Shown: positions 45,975 through 56,385 of the stretch, in pieces
Layout: the number at the start of each line of letters is the position of its first letter
Numbering within the stretch: position 1 is the first letter of the stretch
From: Microstegium vimineum
Lineage: Eukaryota; Streptophyta; Magnoliopsida; Poales; Poaceae
Direction of reading: 5' to 3'
Length of the DNA: 64,000 nucleotides
NCBI GenBank assembly: GCA_022036555.1
Contig: CM039129.1
Coordinates: forward strand, 40,610,649 to 40,674,648
Position numbers and translations under genes: made by a program
Notes under the pieces: model-generated
What the model saw: the letters and a program-made list of their open reading frames with translations, nothing else
What the model was told of the DNA's origin: nothing
Database searches by the model: none

Positions 45975-46130
45975 TTCTACAGGCGGTTGTGTTATGTGAA
46001 CCGCCTGTAGAAATCATTTCTAGAGGCGGTTGGTATATGATTTCTACAGGCGGTTCACATAACACAACCGCATGTAGAAATGATTTCTACAGGCGGTTCA
46101 CATAACATAACCGCCTGTAGAAATCATCCC
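45975..46130. repeat. Internal palindromic array of CACTA D
   Basis: Four inverted or direct copies of atttctacaggcggttcacataacac and its complement form stacked hairpins. They precede a TATA-like cttatatagcccg (46131-46143) at the start of the second gene region, an unusual internal position for a motif otherwise found at element ends. Confidence 0.8.
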
Positions 46131-47480
46131 CTTATATAGCCCGCGCTCTCATCCCGAAATTTTCTAAGTCCCCTGGCACCCGCAGATTTCAATGAAGCGT
46201 CGTTAGGCTGCCCAAATTTTCCACGCCGCTGACTAAGCTCATCGCCGTGCCACCCTCCCCGCCGTTGAACCCTCTCTCTCGACACGCCGGCATCCTCCGC
46301 ACTCTCTGTAAGTCAAGCGCCCCCTCTTCTTCTCTCTCTGTGTGCGGCAGGGCAGTGCCGGCTGGTGGCGGTTGTTGTGTGGTGGCGGTGTCGTGCCGTG
46401 GCGGTGGCGCACGCGCGCACGGCTGGTGGTGGGGCACGTGGTGGAGCGTGGTCGCGCAGTGCCGATGGCAGTGGTGCCGTTCCGCGCGGTGGCGACGGTG
46501 GCGGTGGTGCCGTTCCGCACGGTGGCGGTGGTGTCATTCCGCGCGGTGGCGGTGGTAGTGGTGGTGGTGTCGCGCGGTTGCGGTGGCTGGTGGTGGGGCA
46601 GGGTGGGGTGGTGGTGCACGGTGGCGGCTGGCGGCGGTGAGGGAGGGCGCCGGGGTTGAAGACGTAGCTGACAGGGTGGCCCCACCACTGTTGGGCCGCC
46701 ACTTCTGGGCTACCATTGTTGGGCCCAAAGAGAGGAAGACAGAGAGAGGATGTCCCAATTGTTTTTTCCATTTTGTTTTTTGTAATTAATGGCCCAAAGC
46801 ATGTTTATTTAGAATAGTAGAGAGAGTACTTGTATAGAATAGTACTTATATAATAGAGTAGAGTGGAGTAAAGTACTTGCTTATTCATGTTTATTCCTAC
46901 TTATATGTTTTATGTATTGCTTATTCATTGTTTATGTACTTGTATTGCTTAATAGAGTAAAGTAGAGTAGAGAGGAGTAGAGTACTTGTTATATGTTTTC
47001 AAAGAGTAGAGTAGTACTTATATAATAGTAGTGTACCACTCAAGTCATATTAGAGTAATTGTATGATTATTTAGAATAGTAGAGTACTTGTATAGTTTTT
47101 CGCAAAAGGCATATACTAATTATATAAATATAATTGTATAGAATTTTACGATGAGTTCTCCACCCAAGGACCAAGCAACGGGGTCTGACCCAATGGAGCA
47201 AGCAAAGGGGTCCCACCCCACAGAGCAAGCAGCGGAGTCCCACCCCACAGAGCAAGCAGCGGGGTCCCACGCCACGGAGATGGCACCGGGGTCCCACCCC
47301 ACAGAGCAAGCACCGGGGTCCCACCCCGCGGAGCAAGCAACAGGACTTGTGCTCATTCATCATGAGAGATGTCATTCCTCACGAGGGGAAATATCATGAC
47401 GAGTCGGCCACCTTAAGTGACCCAAAGTATAGACCGCTCACAGAGATCAGTGGTCTACACTTAGTCGAGATGGTTATTAA
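46131..47480 (+). pseudogene. Second gene region of CACTA D (unidentified protein)
   Basis: After cttatatagcc there is a leader, a donor-like ctctctgtaagtc (46305-46317) and a ggtggcgg-rich low-complexity stretch (46340-46640). At 47151-47399 an open frame starts SSPPKDQATGSDP and has six 9-residue units of the type GSHPTEQAA. A shift then leads to RDVIPHEGKYHDESA and DPKYRPLTEISGL, ending at TAG near 47485. The last part is homologous to the ORF at 48808-49056. CACTA elements often carry a second gene downstream of the transposase (tnpA-like); I do not recognise this family, so that role is inference from position. Confidence 0.45.
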
Positions 47481-47754
47481 TTAGAGCCCTAGTGAAAACT
47501 TTGATGTATATATATAGTGTTTGTGAGCACTAGAGCACTAGTGAGAACTTTGTTGTAAATACATTTACTTTATGTTTGTGAGCATGAAACTTTGATGATG
47601 TAAATAAGTGTGACTTTATGTTTATGAGCATGAAACCACTTGTATGAAATAGTTAAATACTATATGAGTATAATTGAACATCATCGAATAGGTTTAGGGT
47701 AAAATATAGGATCTGATTTAAATTTAAAAATTGAAAAATTTGGTAGGGTGGGAA

Positions 47755-47965
47755 CTATTTCCACAGGCGGCTGACTTAAACAAATCGCCTGTGGAAATCT
47801 GTTTCCACAGGCGGCTCACTTAAACAAACCGCCTGTGGAAATCGATTTTCACAGGCGGTTCTCTTTAGTGAACCGCCTGTGAAAATAGATTTTCACAAGC
47901 GGCTGTATAAATCGGTCATTTCTACTGGCCTTTCACGCGGGCGGTTATCAAAAACGCCTGTAGAA
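47755..47965. repeat. Right subterminal palindromes of CACTA D
   Basis: Alternating aaccgcctgtggaaat and atttccacaggcggct motifs form several hairpins up to 47 bp from the right end of the element. They match the motif at the left end (25255-25555). Confidence 0.85.
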
Positions 47966-48010
47966 ATACGTTTACAACCGCTGCTATAGTACTGCTCTGA
48001 ATTAGTGTAC

Positions 48011-48807
48011 ATCAGAAATTGTCATAATTTTTTGTGCTTGTTTCACTGTATATGAAATGTAGGAACAGTTGTTTTTTAGCAGGTTGTGATCCTTTCATAG
48101 CTGAAAGAATAATCTTAATTCTGGGTATGTTACGATTCTTCCGGGGTCCATTTAGTTTTTACATGCTGTCTACAAATTTGAATGCTCTGCATTCGTTCTG
48201 GGCATGCTATTAATTGTACTAATTGGGATGCCCACGTTATGTTGTTCTTTATCATTCATTTGCTTTTGAGAAGGAAAAGGTTACAATACCTTAGTGCCTC
48301 ATGCTAACAAGGGCACCTGCTGCTCAATTCGACTCTGAATGAATATGAGTAAAGTTGCAAGTTCTCTCCCACATTTTGTTCCTGCACTGCTGTGAGAATT
48401 GAAAAACATGATATATTCTTGTATTGGCATGAAATTACGCAAATTACGCACCATCAAGCTATGCACATTTAATTGAGATGCTAGAGTTGTAAGTTGAGAT
48501 ATGCACGTATACTTTTGCATTATGAGATTTTAAGAATAATTAACATGATGATTGTATTCGAGTTTGTAGGGCATGGTGGTTTTATATAATCAACGGTGGA
48601 AAGTTTGAATCGAAGAAAAAAGAAAAGGAGTCATTGGAAGTTATATATGACTGGCCGGTAATTATGAAAACTTAGTCTTATGAATACAGATCATACATGT
48701 ACTATGTGGATATACTACGTGTGCAAGCATCTATAAATAACCACTTTAATTTTCCAGTTTTATAGTGCCACAAGCAACCAACATGATCTGTCCTGTGTGG
48801 ATACTAC
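48011..48807. other. AT-rich spacer between CACTA D and E
   Basis: No gene or clear repeat is seen. A short phrase with actacgtgtgc occurs twice (48715 and 48801). It resembles ordinary intergenic or intronic grass DNA. Confidence 0.3.
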
Positions 48808-49462
48808 GTGTGCGAGCACATGAGAGGAGGAGACGACACAGCAACTAAGAAGAAACCTTCCAAGAAAAAAGCCAAGGCGACGACCATCAACGAAAAGACA
48901 TTGTACGCCATAGTTGAGGACGTGTGCATTTTCCTCATCAAACAAGTCATCTCAAGTGTAGGGAAATATCATGATGATGAGAGTGAATTAGCCAAGCCCG
49001 AGTACGAAGCTCTAACAGAGGTTTATAGCCTAAATCTTACTCGGTCCGGCTTTTAGAGGACATGTCCAAACTCTCTTGATGTATATAGACTTGTAACTTT
49101 ATGTGTCTGAGCGTAAGACTCATGTATATAATGTGTCATACACTTGTAACTTTATTGCGAGCATGCTATTTTGAAGAAAGAAATGTATGTATGAGATATT
49201 TAATTTACATATTGCTATATATTTAAACATCATCCAATAGGGTTTAGTAGTTTCAATATAAAAATGGAAAATCATTTCCACAGGTGGTTCTCTTAGTGAA
49301 CAGTCAGACGGTTCACTAAGAGAACCGCCTGTGGAAATGACTTTCTATATGCAGTTCTCAAGCACCCACCAGTAGAAATGTGGCCCCCAACGCCGGCGGT
49401 TCGAGAAAACGCTTGTACAAATGCGTTCCGAATCGCCTGCATAGTAAGCTTTTGTACTAGTG
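48808..49462 (+). mobile_element. 3' end fragment of a second, related CACTA element (E)
   Basis: The right end reads (reverse complement) CACTAGTACAAAAGC, nearly identical to the left TIR of element D. Subterminal palindromes (49265-49345) repeat the aaccgcctgtggaaatg motif. Upstream an open frame of 82 codons (48808-49056) begins CEHMRGGDDTATKKKPSKKK and ends with KQVISSVGKYHDDESELAKP and EYEALTEVYSLNL, homologous to the end of the second gene of D. No left TIR is found, so the 5' part is missing or unrecognisable. The base triplet after the end is tga. Confidence 0.65.
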
Positions 49463-49465
49463 TGA

Positions 49466-50394
49466 CGCTCATTGATGGGTTGTGGTATTCTTATAGAGGT
49501 ATGCTCCTGATACTAAACTTGCATTATTAGCATTATATTGCTTTTCTGCTCCGATAATAGTCCTTGTCCTCTAATGAAAGGTCCAAGGAATGAATAAAGT
49601 GGTTATGCAGCTGAGAGATCAGTGCTTTTAAGCTTTAGCTCTGCATCTGTCCTCTGATGATTGCATTCTTTATAAGGTATGCCTCCAGGATTTTATTATA
49701 GTTATTCTCTACACTTTACTGCTGAGGTTGTGCATGCTATCCGAATTTCAGATAAGACTTCTTGTAGATGATGACACAAAATATAATTATTGTTCTATAA
49801 TCTTGTGAGGCCAGTGTAATAGTTCTTTTTAATTTGATGAAATTGGGCACTCTTTTTATTTCATAGAAGAAACATTACATTGTCCATATATATAAGTGCC
49901 CAATTTCATTTAGTGTGTGTGCTGTATTACACTCATTTGGTTTACCAAACTAATATTTTTAGATATGGTGCAGCTTTTATGTTACTTCATCGATCTTTAC
50001 ATAGTTTTGACAGTAATTAGTTAATTATATATAGGGTGCCGTAGCTATGATAGGTTTCCCGAAAATATTGACCATATATAAATTTCTTAGTGGAAAAATT
50101 CGATGCTACAGAACAAATTAAGAAGAGGGGTTGTGCCATATAGCTTAAAGGTCTACTGCTACCCGGCCACTCAGATTTTGTTTGCTTTTGCTTTTTGCTT
50201 TATTTTTTTACCTCTTTTATCCAAATAATTGTGTTGTGTTCCCATCCTCCATTGGTTTCCTTTTCTGTTCACACTTTAAGCATCTTCTCTTTGCTTGACA
50301 ACAAGGCAGGGAACCTAATATATTTGACAACGAGGAAGTTATATGGTTACTTTCACATCATTTCAGCATTGTAACCTGCTATGTTCATGCCACC
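49466..50394 (+). other. Region upstream of the GST pseudogene
   Basis: AT-rich. It should contain the GST promoter and leader, but no convincing TATA box at a fixed distance from the ATG could be chosen among the many AT runs. Confidence 0.3.
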
Positions 50395-51223
50395 ATGGCT
50401 GGGCTAGGTATTGGAGCACCAATTGTGCAGGTTTATCATGAGAAATCTTTTATCTTACCTGATGTTTCAAGGGTGCTTGCATGCCTTTATGAGAAGAAAG
50501 TCAAGTTTGAGACTCACAGCAGGGCCTCTTACATGAGCTTACTCAGACTGCAGGTATTTGGAGTCTCCAATTCTAGTAATTTTTCTGGCTGGAAGAATAC
50601 TTCGAAGATGCGATCAATTAATCTTCTTATTGTATTTTCATTGTCTGCTTACTGCAGGCATCATCAAATGCTCCAGTTCCATTCTATGATGGCCCTACAT
50701 TTCTAGAAGGTAATACTTCATTTTTGGCAAAAATAACTTACCATTCAATGTCGGACATTCATTCCTTGGAGCTTATATTTTCTACCGCGCTGGATAATAT
50801 TCAAGTTTGCATTCGTTAAGAAAAAGGCAAGTTAGCTTGTTACTAGGAGGTAGGTTGTTTATTAGTTATCGCTAGGAAATTGTCAGAATGTTGTATATAT
50901 ATGGCTAGCCTGGCATAAATTTAGACCAATCTACTAACTTATTGGCATTTCTCACTTAAAAATATATTCTTAAACCTTCTTGTTCACCAAAAAAGGAGAG
51001 GGATTTTCATCATATCATGTACTAAGTGTGTGGCAATCATTTTGATATTGTAGCTAATATCCTGCTTGTTCAAAGTGTGTGCCAATCAGTTCTCTAAAAT
51101 AATACTTGGCGGCAGAAAATTCAAATTAGCCAATGTACTAAGTCACTCTATCATTAACTAGCATTGTCCATAAAAAGCTTTGCTGAACTTGTTTATAAGC
51201 TGGATTCGTGCGAGCTTTACTTT

Positions 51224-51756
51224 AGGCCCTGTTTGTGTGTCTGGCATTTTTTTAGACTTGTAATCACTGTACAACTGAAAATTTTAGTGCACAAGAATGC
51301 GGTTGTTGTTTTTCTTCCGTGGTGTCGTCTGGGTAGTTTCAGAAACTGCACGTTCTTGTGACCTGGCGACTACGTACTGAGGGTGACGCCATGGCAGACG
51401 CCACTCCCTCCGCATCAGCGACGGCGCCACCCAGGCGTCCGTGCTCGCCTCCTCCTCCCCTGACCTCCCTTCAACCTCCACACCCACCAGTCCACCACCT
51501 CTCCCCTGCCGCGTGTGGAAGCCAGTGCTGGCAAGCCCACCGTGGGCTGACGCCGCCGCTACATGCAATGGCCTTCCCGTCTGCGCCGCCGCTGTTGTCT
51601 ACTCCACCCCTGCGGCCACCTAGCTCCCAGCCGCACGCAGAAGCCAGATCTGCCAACCACGCCGCGCGCCTGCTGCCTGCGACGCCATCGCTACCTCGCG
51701 GATTTGAGCGTTGTCGCAATGGATTCGCTCGCCTTCAGTCAGAGGGATTCACACCT
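51224..51756. other. Foreign-looking segment in GST intron 2
   Basis: taggccctgtttgtgtgtctgg at 51222 resembles the start of common grass insertion elements, and 51361-51770 is GC-rich with an open plus frame (DATPSASATAPPRRP and on) without a recognisable family. A matching far end is not seen. It could be a transposon carrying a gene fragment. The rest of the intron is AT-rich. Confidence 0.3.
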
Positions 51757-52017
51757 TTGCATCCATTCTAAATTATATATGTCGTTTTAGGTTTGTCCTA
51801 GGGCAAATTTCTCTATCTTTGGCAAAGTTTTTAGAAAAGTAGTACACACAAACATCTATAGTGTCAAAATAGTTTCATTAGATACATTATGAAATATATC
51901 TTGATAGTTCATCTATGATATTGTAGATGTTAATATATTAATATATTTGGTCAAAGTAAAAATAAGTTTGACTCACGACAAATCTAAAAAGACTTACAAC
52001 TTGAACAGGAGTGAGGA
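51757..52017. mobile_element. Stowaway-type MITE in GST intron 2
   Basis: The left half reads ttctaaattatatatgtcg then ttttaggtttgtcctag and the right half tttggtcaaagtaaaaataag, gacaaatctaaaaagactta and gaacaggagtgagga. These halves are complementary at their ends and carry the phrases typical of grass Stowaway (Tc1/mariner) elements. It is about 260 bp, with decayed terminal CTCC bases and a TA at the right edge. Confidence 0.7.
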
Positions 52018-52744
52018 TACGTACAGTATTGGCTGATTATATCATCATTTTGGTTCTTTCGAGATTTCATATTTGGGCATATATTAACTTGTGAATAGCG
52101 ACTGATTTGCAATAGCTTAATACATTTTGATCATATGTAGAGAACAACTGGAAAGTTTGCATTAACTTAATTAGCTCTACAATTATCTAAAAGGTAAAAA
52201 ATATATTATGTTCAAAAGAGTTAATATTTTTTGTTATCTTAGTATGCAGAGGATGCTGTGTATGTAGGATTAAAATAAAATATATGTGCCAAAAAAGTGT
52301 ATAACTAATATAATATTAGCCTGCATATGCATAAAAGTCGTAAACCATGCATGATATGTGCTTCATCACTCGAGACTAATAATGATTCTGCCTTGTATTT
52401 TTCAGAATCCAGAGAGATCTGCCGTTATATAGCAGAAAAGTATAAGCCATTACTCCTTGGGAAGGATGCCCTAGAGAGGGCTTCAGTTGAGCAATGGCTT
52501 CACCACGAGGAGCACGCTTTCAATCCTCCCAGTCGGGCTTTGTTCTGCCATTTGGCCTTCCCCCAGGACTAAGGATATTACGCCGACGATATTCACGTGC
52601 ATATAAGGAAGCTAGAAGAGAACTCCGCCTAGGTTGGAGTGCCTTTGGTGTTCCAGCATAGCAGGTCCCAAGCCCTGGTAAAGGAGGAGGGTGTGATAGG
52701 CTTGGCGAGCCAACATCAAAACTTAGCCACTTTCATGGAAATGA

Positions 52745-52965
52745 GACCCAAAAGATTCCCGTTGGGGCGTAACCCTCTTAGCGACGCGCCATACCGGAAC
52801 CCGGGTATGGTGTTAAATGAGCAAGGGCCGGGTCGTCACCCCCGTGGCGCGCCGTGTCTTGATCTGGGAACGGTGTCAAGTGAGCAAGGATCGGGTCGTC
52901 GCATCCTTAGTGGCGCGCCACATCGGCGCCCGGATGTGGTGCAAAATGAGCAAGGGTCTTGACAC
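52745..52965. repeat. Tandem repeats in the LINE 5' region
   Basis: Three imperfect units, each with a gcgcgcca, a ggaac-ggtgt and an aatgagcaaggg or agtgagcaagga phrase, followed by ggtcgtc. They precede the endonuclease. Repeats at the 5' end of LINEs often act as the internal promoter; that is inference here. Confidence 0.7.
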
Positions 52966-52977
52966 CTCCCTCGGCTG

Positions 52978-55842
52978 GTGCGAAGGGTAAGGAAGCTAGT
53001 CGAACCAACCAAGATCCGTTTAGGTAGCTGGAATGTTGGGTCCCTCACGGGTAGGTTAAGAGAGCTAGTTGACACTATGGTTAGGAGGCGTGTAAATATC
53101 TTGTGCGTTCAAGAGACCAAATGGAAGGGTCAAAAGGCGAAGGAGGTGGACAATACAGGCTTCAAGCTATGGTACACAGGGACATCTTCGAGTAGAAATG
53201 GAGTCGAAGTTTTGATCGATAAGAGCCTCCAAGGTGGTGTGGTGGAGGTGAAAAGGCAAGGAGATAGGATTATCTTAGTTAAACTTGTCATTAGTGATTT
53301 AGTCTTAAACGTTATTAGTGCGTATGCTCCCCAAGTAGGCCTTGATGAGTGTGCTAAGAGGCAATTTTGGGAGGATTTGGATGGCATAGTCAGGGTTGTA
53401 CCAAGTAGCGAGAAGCTCTTCATTGGAGGTGACCTTAATGGCCATGTAGGAGCATCTAGTACAGGTTACGAGGCAGCACATGGAGGTTTTGGTTCCGGAA
53501 GAAGGAACTAGGAGGGAGAGGATATCTTAGACTTTGCTACAGCTTTTGATATGATGGTAGCAAACACTTTCTTCCAAAAGCGAGAGTCCCACTTAGTGAC
53601 CTTTAGTAGTGGCTTGTCCTGCAGTCAAATTGACTTCGTCCTTGCAAGAAGGAGAGATAAACGTGCTTGCGTGGATTGTAAGGTGATACCTGGGGAATGT
53701 GTGGTGTCTCAGCACAAGCTAGTGGTGGCTGACTTCCGCTTTCTGATGCAAACTTGTAGGGCTAAACAAGCCAAGATTGCAAAAACAAAGTGGTGGAATT
53801 TAGAAGGGGAGACATCAAAGATCTTCAAGGCAAGAGTTATTGAAGAGGGCCCGTGGAAGGACGAAGGTGACGCCAACAATATGTGGGAGAAGATGGCGAC
53901 ATACGTTCGAAAGGTTGCTGCAGAGGTGCTAGGTGTGACCAAAGGAAGTGGATGCGCTATGAAAGACACTTGGTGGTGGAATGAGGATGTTCAAAAGGCA
54001 ATTAAGGAGAAGAAGGAAAGCTATAAGAGCTTGTTCCAGGACCGGAGTGCAGATAACATAGAGAAGTATAAGGTGGTAAAGAAGGCTGCAAAATGGGCAA
54101 TGGCGGAGGCAAAGGGACGGGCTTATGAAGATTTGTACAAGCGTCTTGATACGAAGGAAGGAGAAAAGGACATCTATAGGATGGCTAGGATTCGTGAAAG
54201 GAAGACGAGGGACTTTACTCAAGTCAAGTGCATTAAGGATGAGAGGGAGCAACTCTTGGTGAAAGAGGATGAGATCAGACAAAGATGGCAAGAGTATTTT
54301 GACAAATTGTTCAATGGGGAGAACGAGAACTCCCCTGTTCAGTTGGACGACTCGTTTGATGACAACAATAGGCGCTTTGAGCGGAGGATTCAAGAATCGG
54401 AGGTCAGAGAAGCGTTGAAAAGGATGAAAGGGAGCAAAGCGATGGGCCCGGATGGTATCCCAATCAAGGTGTGGAGATGACTTGGGGATATAGCAATAGT
54501 ATGGCTAACCAAGATGTTCAATAATATCTTCCGATCGAACAAGATGCCTGAGGAGTGGAGAAGAAGAATATACAAGAACAAGGGTGACATCCAGAGTTGT
54601 AATAACTACTGTGGGATTAAGTTGATGAGCCACACTATGAAGCTATGGGAGAGAGTCATCGAGCACCGCCTGCGAAGAAGGACACGAGTATCTACCAACC
54701 AATTTGGTTTCATGCCTGGAAGGTCAACCACAGAAGCAATCTTCTTGTTAAGACAAGTTATGGAGCGATTTAGAGAGCAGAAGAAGGACCTACATATGGT
54801 TTTCATTGACTTGGAGAAGGCTTATGACAAGATACCAAGAAATGTTATGTGGTGGGCTTTGGATAGACATAAAGTCCCAACAAAATACGTGGCCCTCATC
54901 AAGGACATGTACAACAATGTTGTGACTAGCGTTCGAACCAACGATGGTAATATTGATTACATCCCGATTAGAATTGGGCTTCATCAAGGCTCAGCCTTGA
55001 GCCCGTATCTCTTTGCCTTGGTAATGGATGAGATTACAAGGGACATTCAAGGGGACATCCCTTGGTGCATGCTCTTTACCGATGATGTAGTGTTAGTTGA
55101 TGAAAGCTTGGCGGGAGTAAATAGGAAACTTGAGTTGTGGCGGCAGACCCTTGAGTCTAAAGATTTTAGACTAAGTCGGACTAAAACCGAGTATATGAAA
55201 TGCGACTTTGGCACAACGGCTCAGGATGAGGGAGATGTGAGTTTGGAAGGTCAAGTTGTGCCTAAAAAGGACACCTTCCGATATCTGGGATCGATGCTAC
55301 AAAGGGATGGAGATATTGATGCAGACGTTAGCCATAGAATCAAAGCAGGGTGGATCAAGTGGCGTCAAGCTTCTGGCATTCTATGTGACAAGAGAGTACC
55401 CCAAAAGCTAAAAGGCAAGTTCTATAGGACAGCAATTAGACCTGCGATGTTGTATGGAGCCGAATGTTGGCCCACAAAGGCTCGACATGTTCAACAAATG
55501 AGTGTTGCAGAAATGCGCATGTTGCGTTGGATCTGTGGTCACACAAGAATGGACCGAGTTCGGAATGATGATATACGTGATCGCCTAGGGGTGGCACCAA
55601 TTGAAGAAAAGCTTGTCCAACATCGGTTGAGATGGTTTGGCCATGTCCAGAGGAGACCGCCAGATGCACCAGTGCGCTGTGGAGTCCCAAGCCAAGCTAA
55701 TAATATAAGGAGAGGCAGAGGAAGGCCGAAGTTGACATGGGCGGAGGCGGTGAATAGGGATTTAAAAGCTTGGGATATATCTAGAGATCTATGTTTGGAT
55801 AGGATTGCCTGGAAAGCAGCTATTGAAGTGCCGGAACCATGA
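52978..55842 (+). pseudogene. LINE ORF: endonuclease and reverse transcriptase
   Basis: A single frame from about 52978 to a stop at 55840. The AP-type endonuclease begins IRLGSWNVGSLTGRL, with VNILCVQETKW (metal-binding Glu), NVISAYAPQVG, LFIGGDLNGHVG and, later, SQIDFVLARR and the SQHKLVVADF histidine block. The reverse transcriptase has KGSKAMGPDGIPIKVW, NYCGIKLMSHTMKLWERVIE, FMPGRSTTEAI, FIDLEKAYDKIPR, GLHQGSALSPYLFALVMD and LFTDDVVLVDE, where the usual FADD Ala is Thr. The C-terminal MRMLRWICGHTRMD region is RTE-like. In-frame stops: TAG at 53509 and TGA at 54478. Otherwise the frame is intact, so decay is limited. Confidence 0.92.
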
Positions 55843-56385
55843 CTTGGGTATCTTTTGGGTTTCAACTCTAGCCTACCCCAACTTGCTTGGGACTACAGGC
55901 TTTGTTGATGTTGATGTTGATAAGGAAGCTAGAAGAGGTCCTGGTTGTCTACCACCAGAGGCTCGGCGAGAGCGAATACCTTGTCGGCAATAAATTCACC
56001 CTCGCCGACCTCGTGCACTTACCCAACTGCCACTACATCGCCAACTCCGGTTGGTTGTCATACCTGCTGGAGTCGAGGAGGAACGTCTGGAGGTGTTGGA
56101 ATGCCATTTCTTCCCGGGACTCATGGCGGAAGGTGTCCCGCTACATAAACATGAATGAGCAGATGAACAGGCGGCAGGAGTTGATGCAACTGCAGACCGG
56201 GCAGATCGAAGAAGCGCCGCGCAGCCGCCGTTCGCCGGGTTCGAAAGGACCCCCGGAAGCACATCATCGCCAAACCTCCTGATGAGGACGCCAAACTTCT
56301 GCCGGATTACAATCGTCCTATTGATCCTCGTATACTGAGTGCACAGGAACTAAAGACTATCTTAGTCCCACCTGCTCAAAGGTAA

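Larger units (their letters stand above)
25241..48007 (+). mobile_element. CACTA element D with TNP2-type transposase gene, TSD tac
   Basis: The left end CACTAGTACAAAGCAG and the right end (reverse complement CACTAATTCAGAGCAG) agree at 12 of 16 positions, with tac on both sides (25238-25240 and 48008-48010). Subterminal palindromic repeats with the acaggcggtt / aaccgcctgt motif fill 25255-25555, 45975-46130 and 47755-47960. The transposase gene occupies 26448-45357 and is split by a 15.4-kb gypsy element; without it D would be about 7.3 kb. A second gene-like region lies at 46190-47480. An alternative right end at 49462 matches the left TIR better (14 of 15) but has tga next to it. Confidence 0.75.
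52621..55919 (+). mobile_element. RTE-type LINE in the last GST exon, 18-bp TSD
   Basis: The insertion is bounded by the perfect repeat ATAAGGAAGCTAGAAGAG (52603-52620 and 55920-55937), which is GST coding sequence. The 3' end is not poly(A) but a short TTGATG repeat (tttgttgatgttgatgttg, 55901-55919), as in RTE-clade elements. One open-frame path in a single phase spans endonuclease and reverse transcriptase. A length of 3.3 kb fits a full or nearly full RTE element. The 5' region (52745-52965) has three imperfect copies of a unit of about 75 bp with tggcgcgcc and gagcaagg. Confidence 0.93.
50395..56385 (+). pseudogene. Phi-class glutathione S-transferase pseudogene
   Basis: Exon 1 (50395-50553) starts at an ATG in accATGg context and encodes PIVQVYHEKSFILPDVSRVL with ACLYEKKVKFE, the first strand and helix of the thioredoxin-like domain. 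Exon 2 (50658-50709) encodes SSNAPVPFYDGPTFLE with the cis-Pro of the VP motif. The last exon starts at 52406 with ESREICRYIAEKYK (the ES glutathione-binding pair) and LGKDALERASVEQWLHHEEH. It is cut by a LINE at 52621-55919 and resumes with KLEEVLVVYHQRLGESEYLV and GNKFTLADLVHLPN, the N-capping region of the GST core. A long C-terminal extension ends VPPAQR at TAA 56383. Breaks: TAA at 52570 before the LINE and a frameshift near 56245. GSTs conjugate glutathione in the cytosol; phi class is inferred from the intron positions and motifs. Confidence 0.85.

Noticed and set aside
46189..46789. Overlapping open frames of Gly/Arg or Pro/Thr repeats
   Set aside because: The ggtggcggt repeat opens every frame; no domain is recognisable.
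51358..51771. Gene in GST intron 2
   Set aside because: Low-complexity Pro/Ser/Ala translation with no known family; kept only as a foreign-looking segment.
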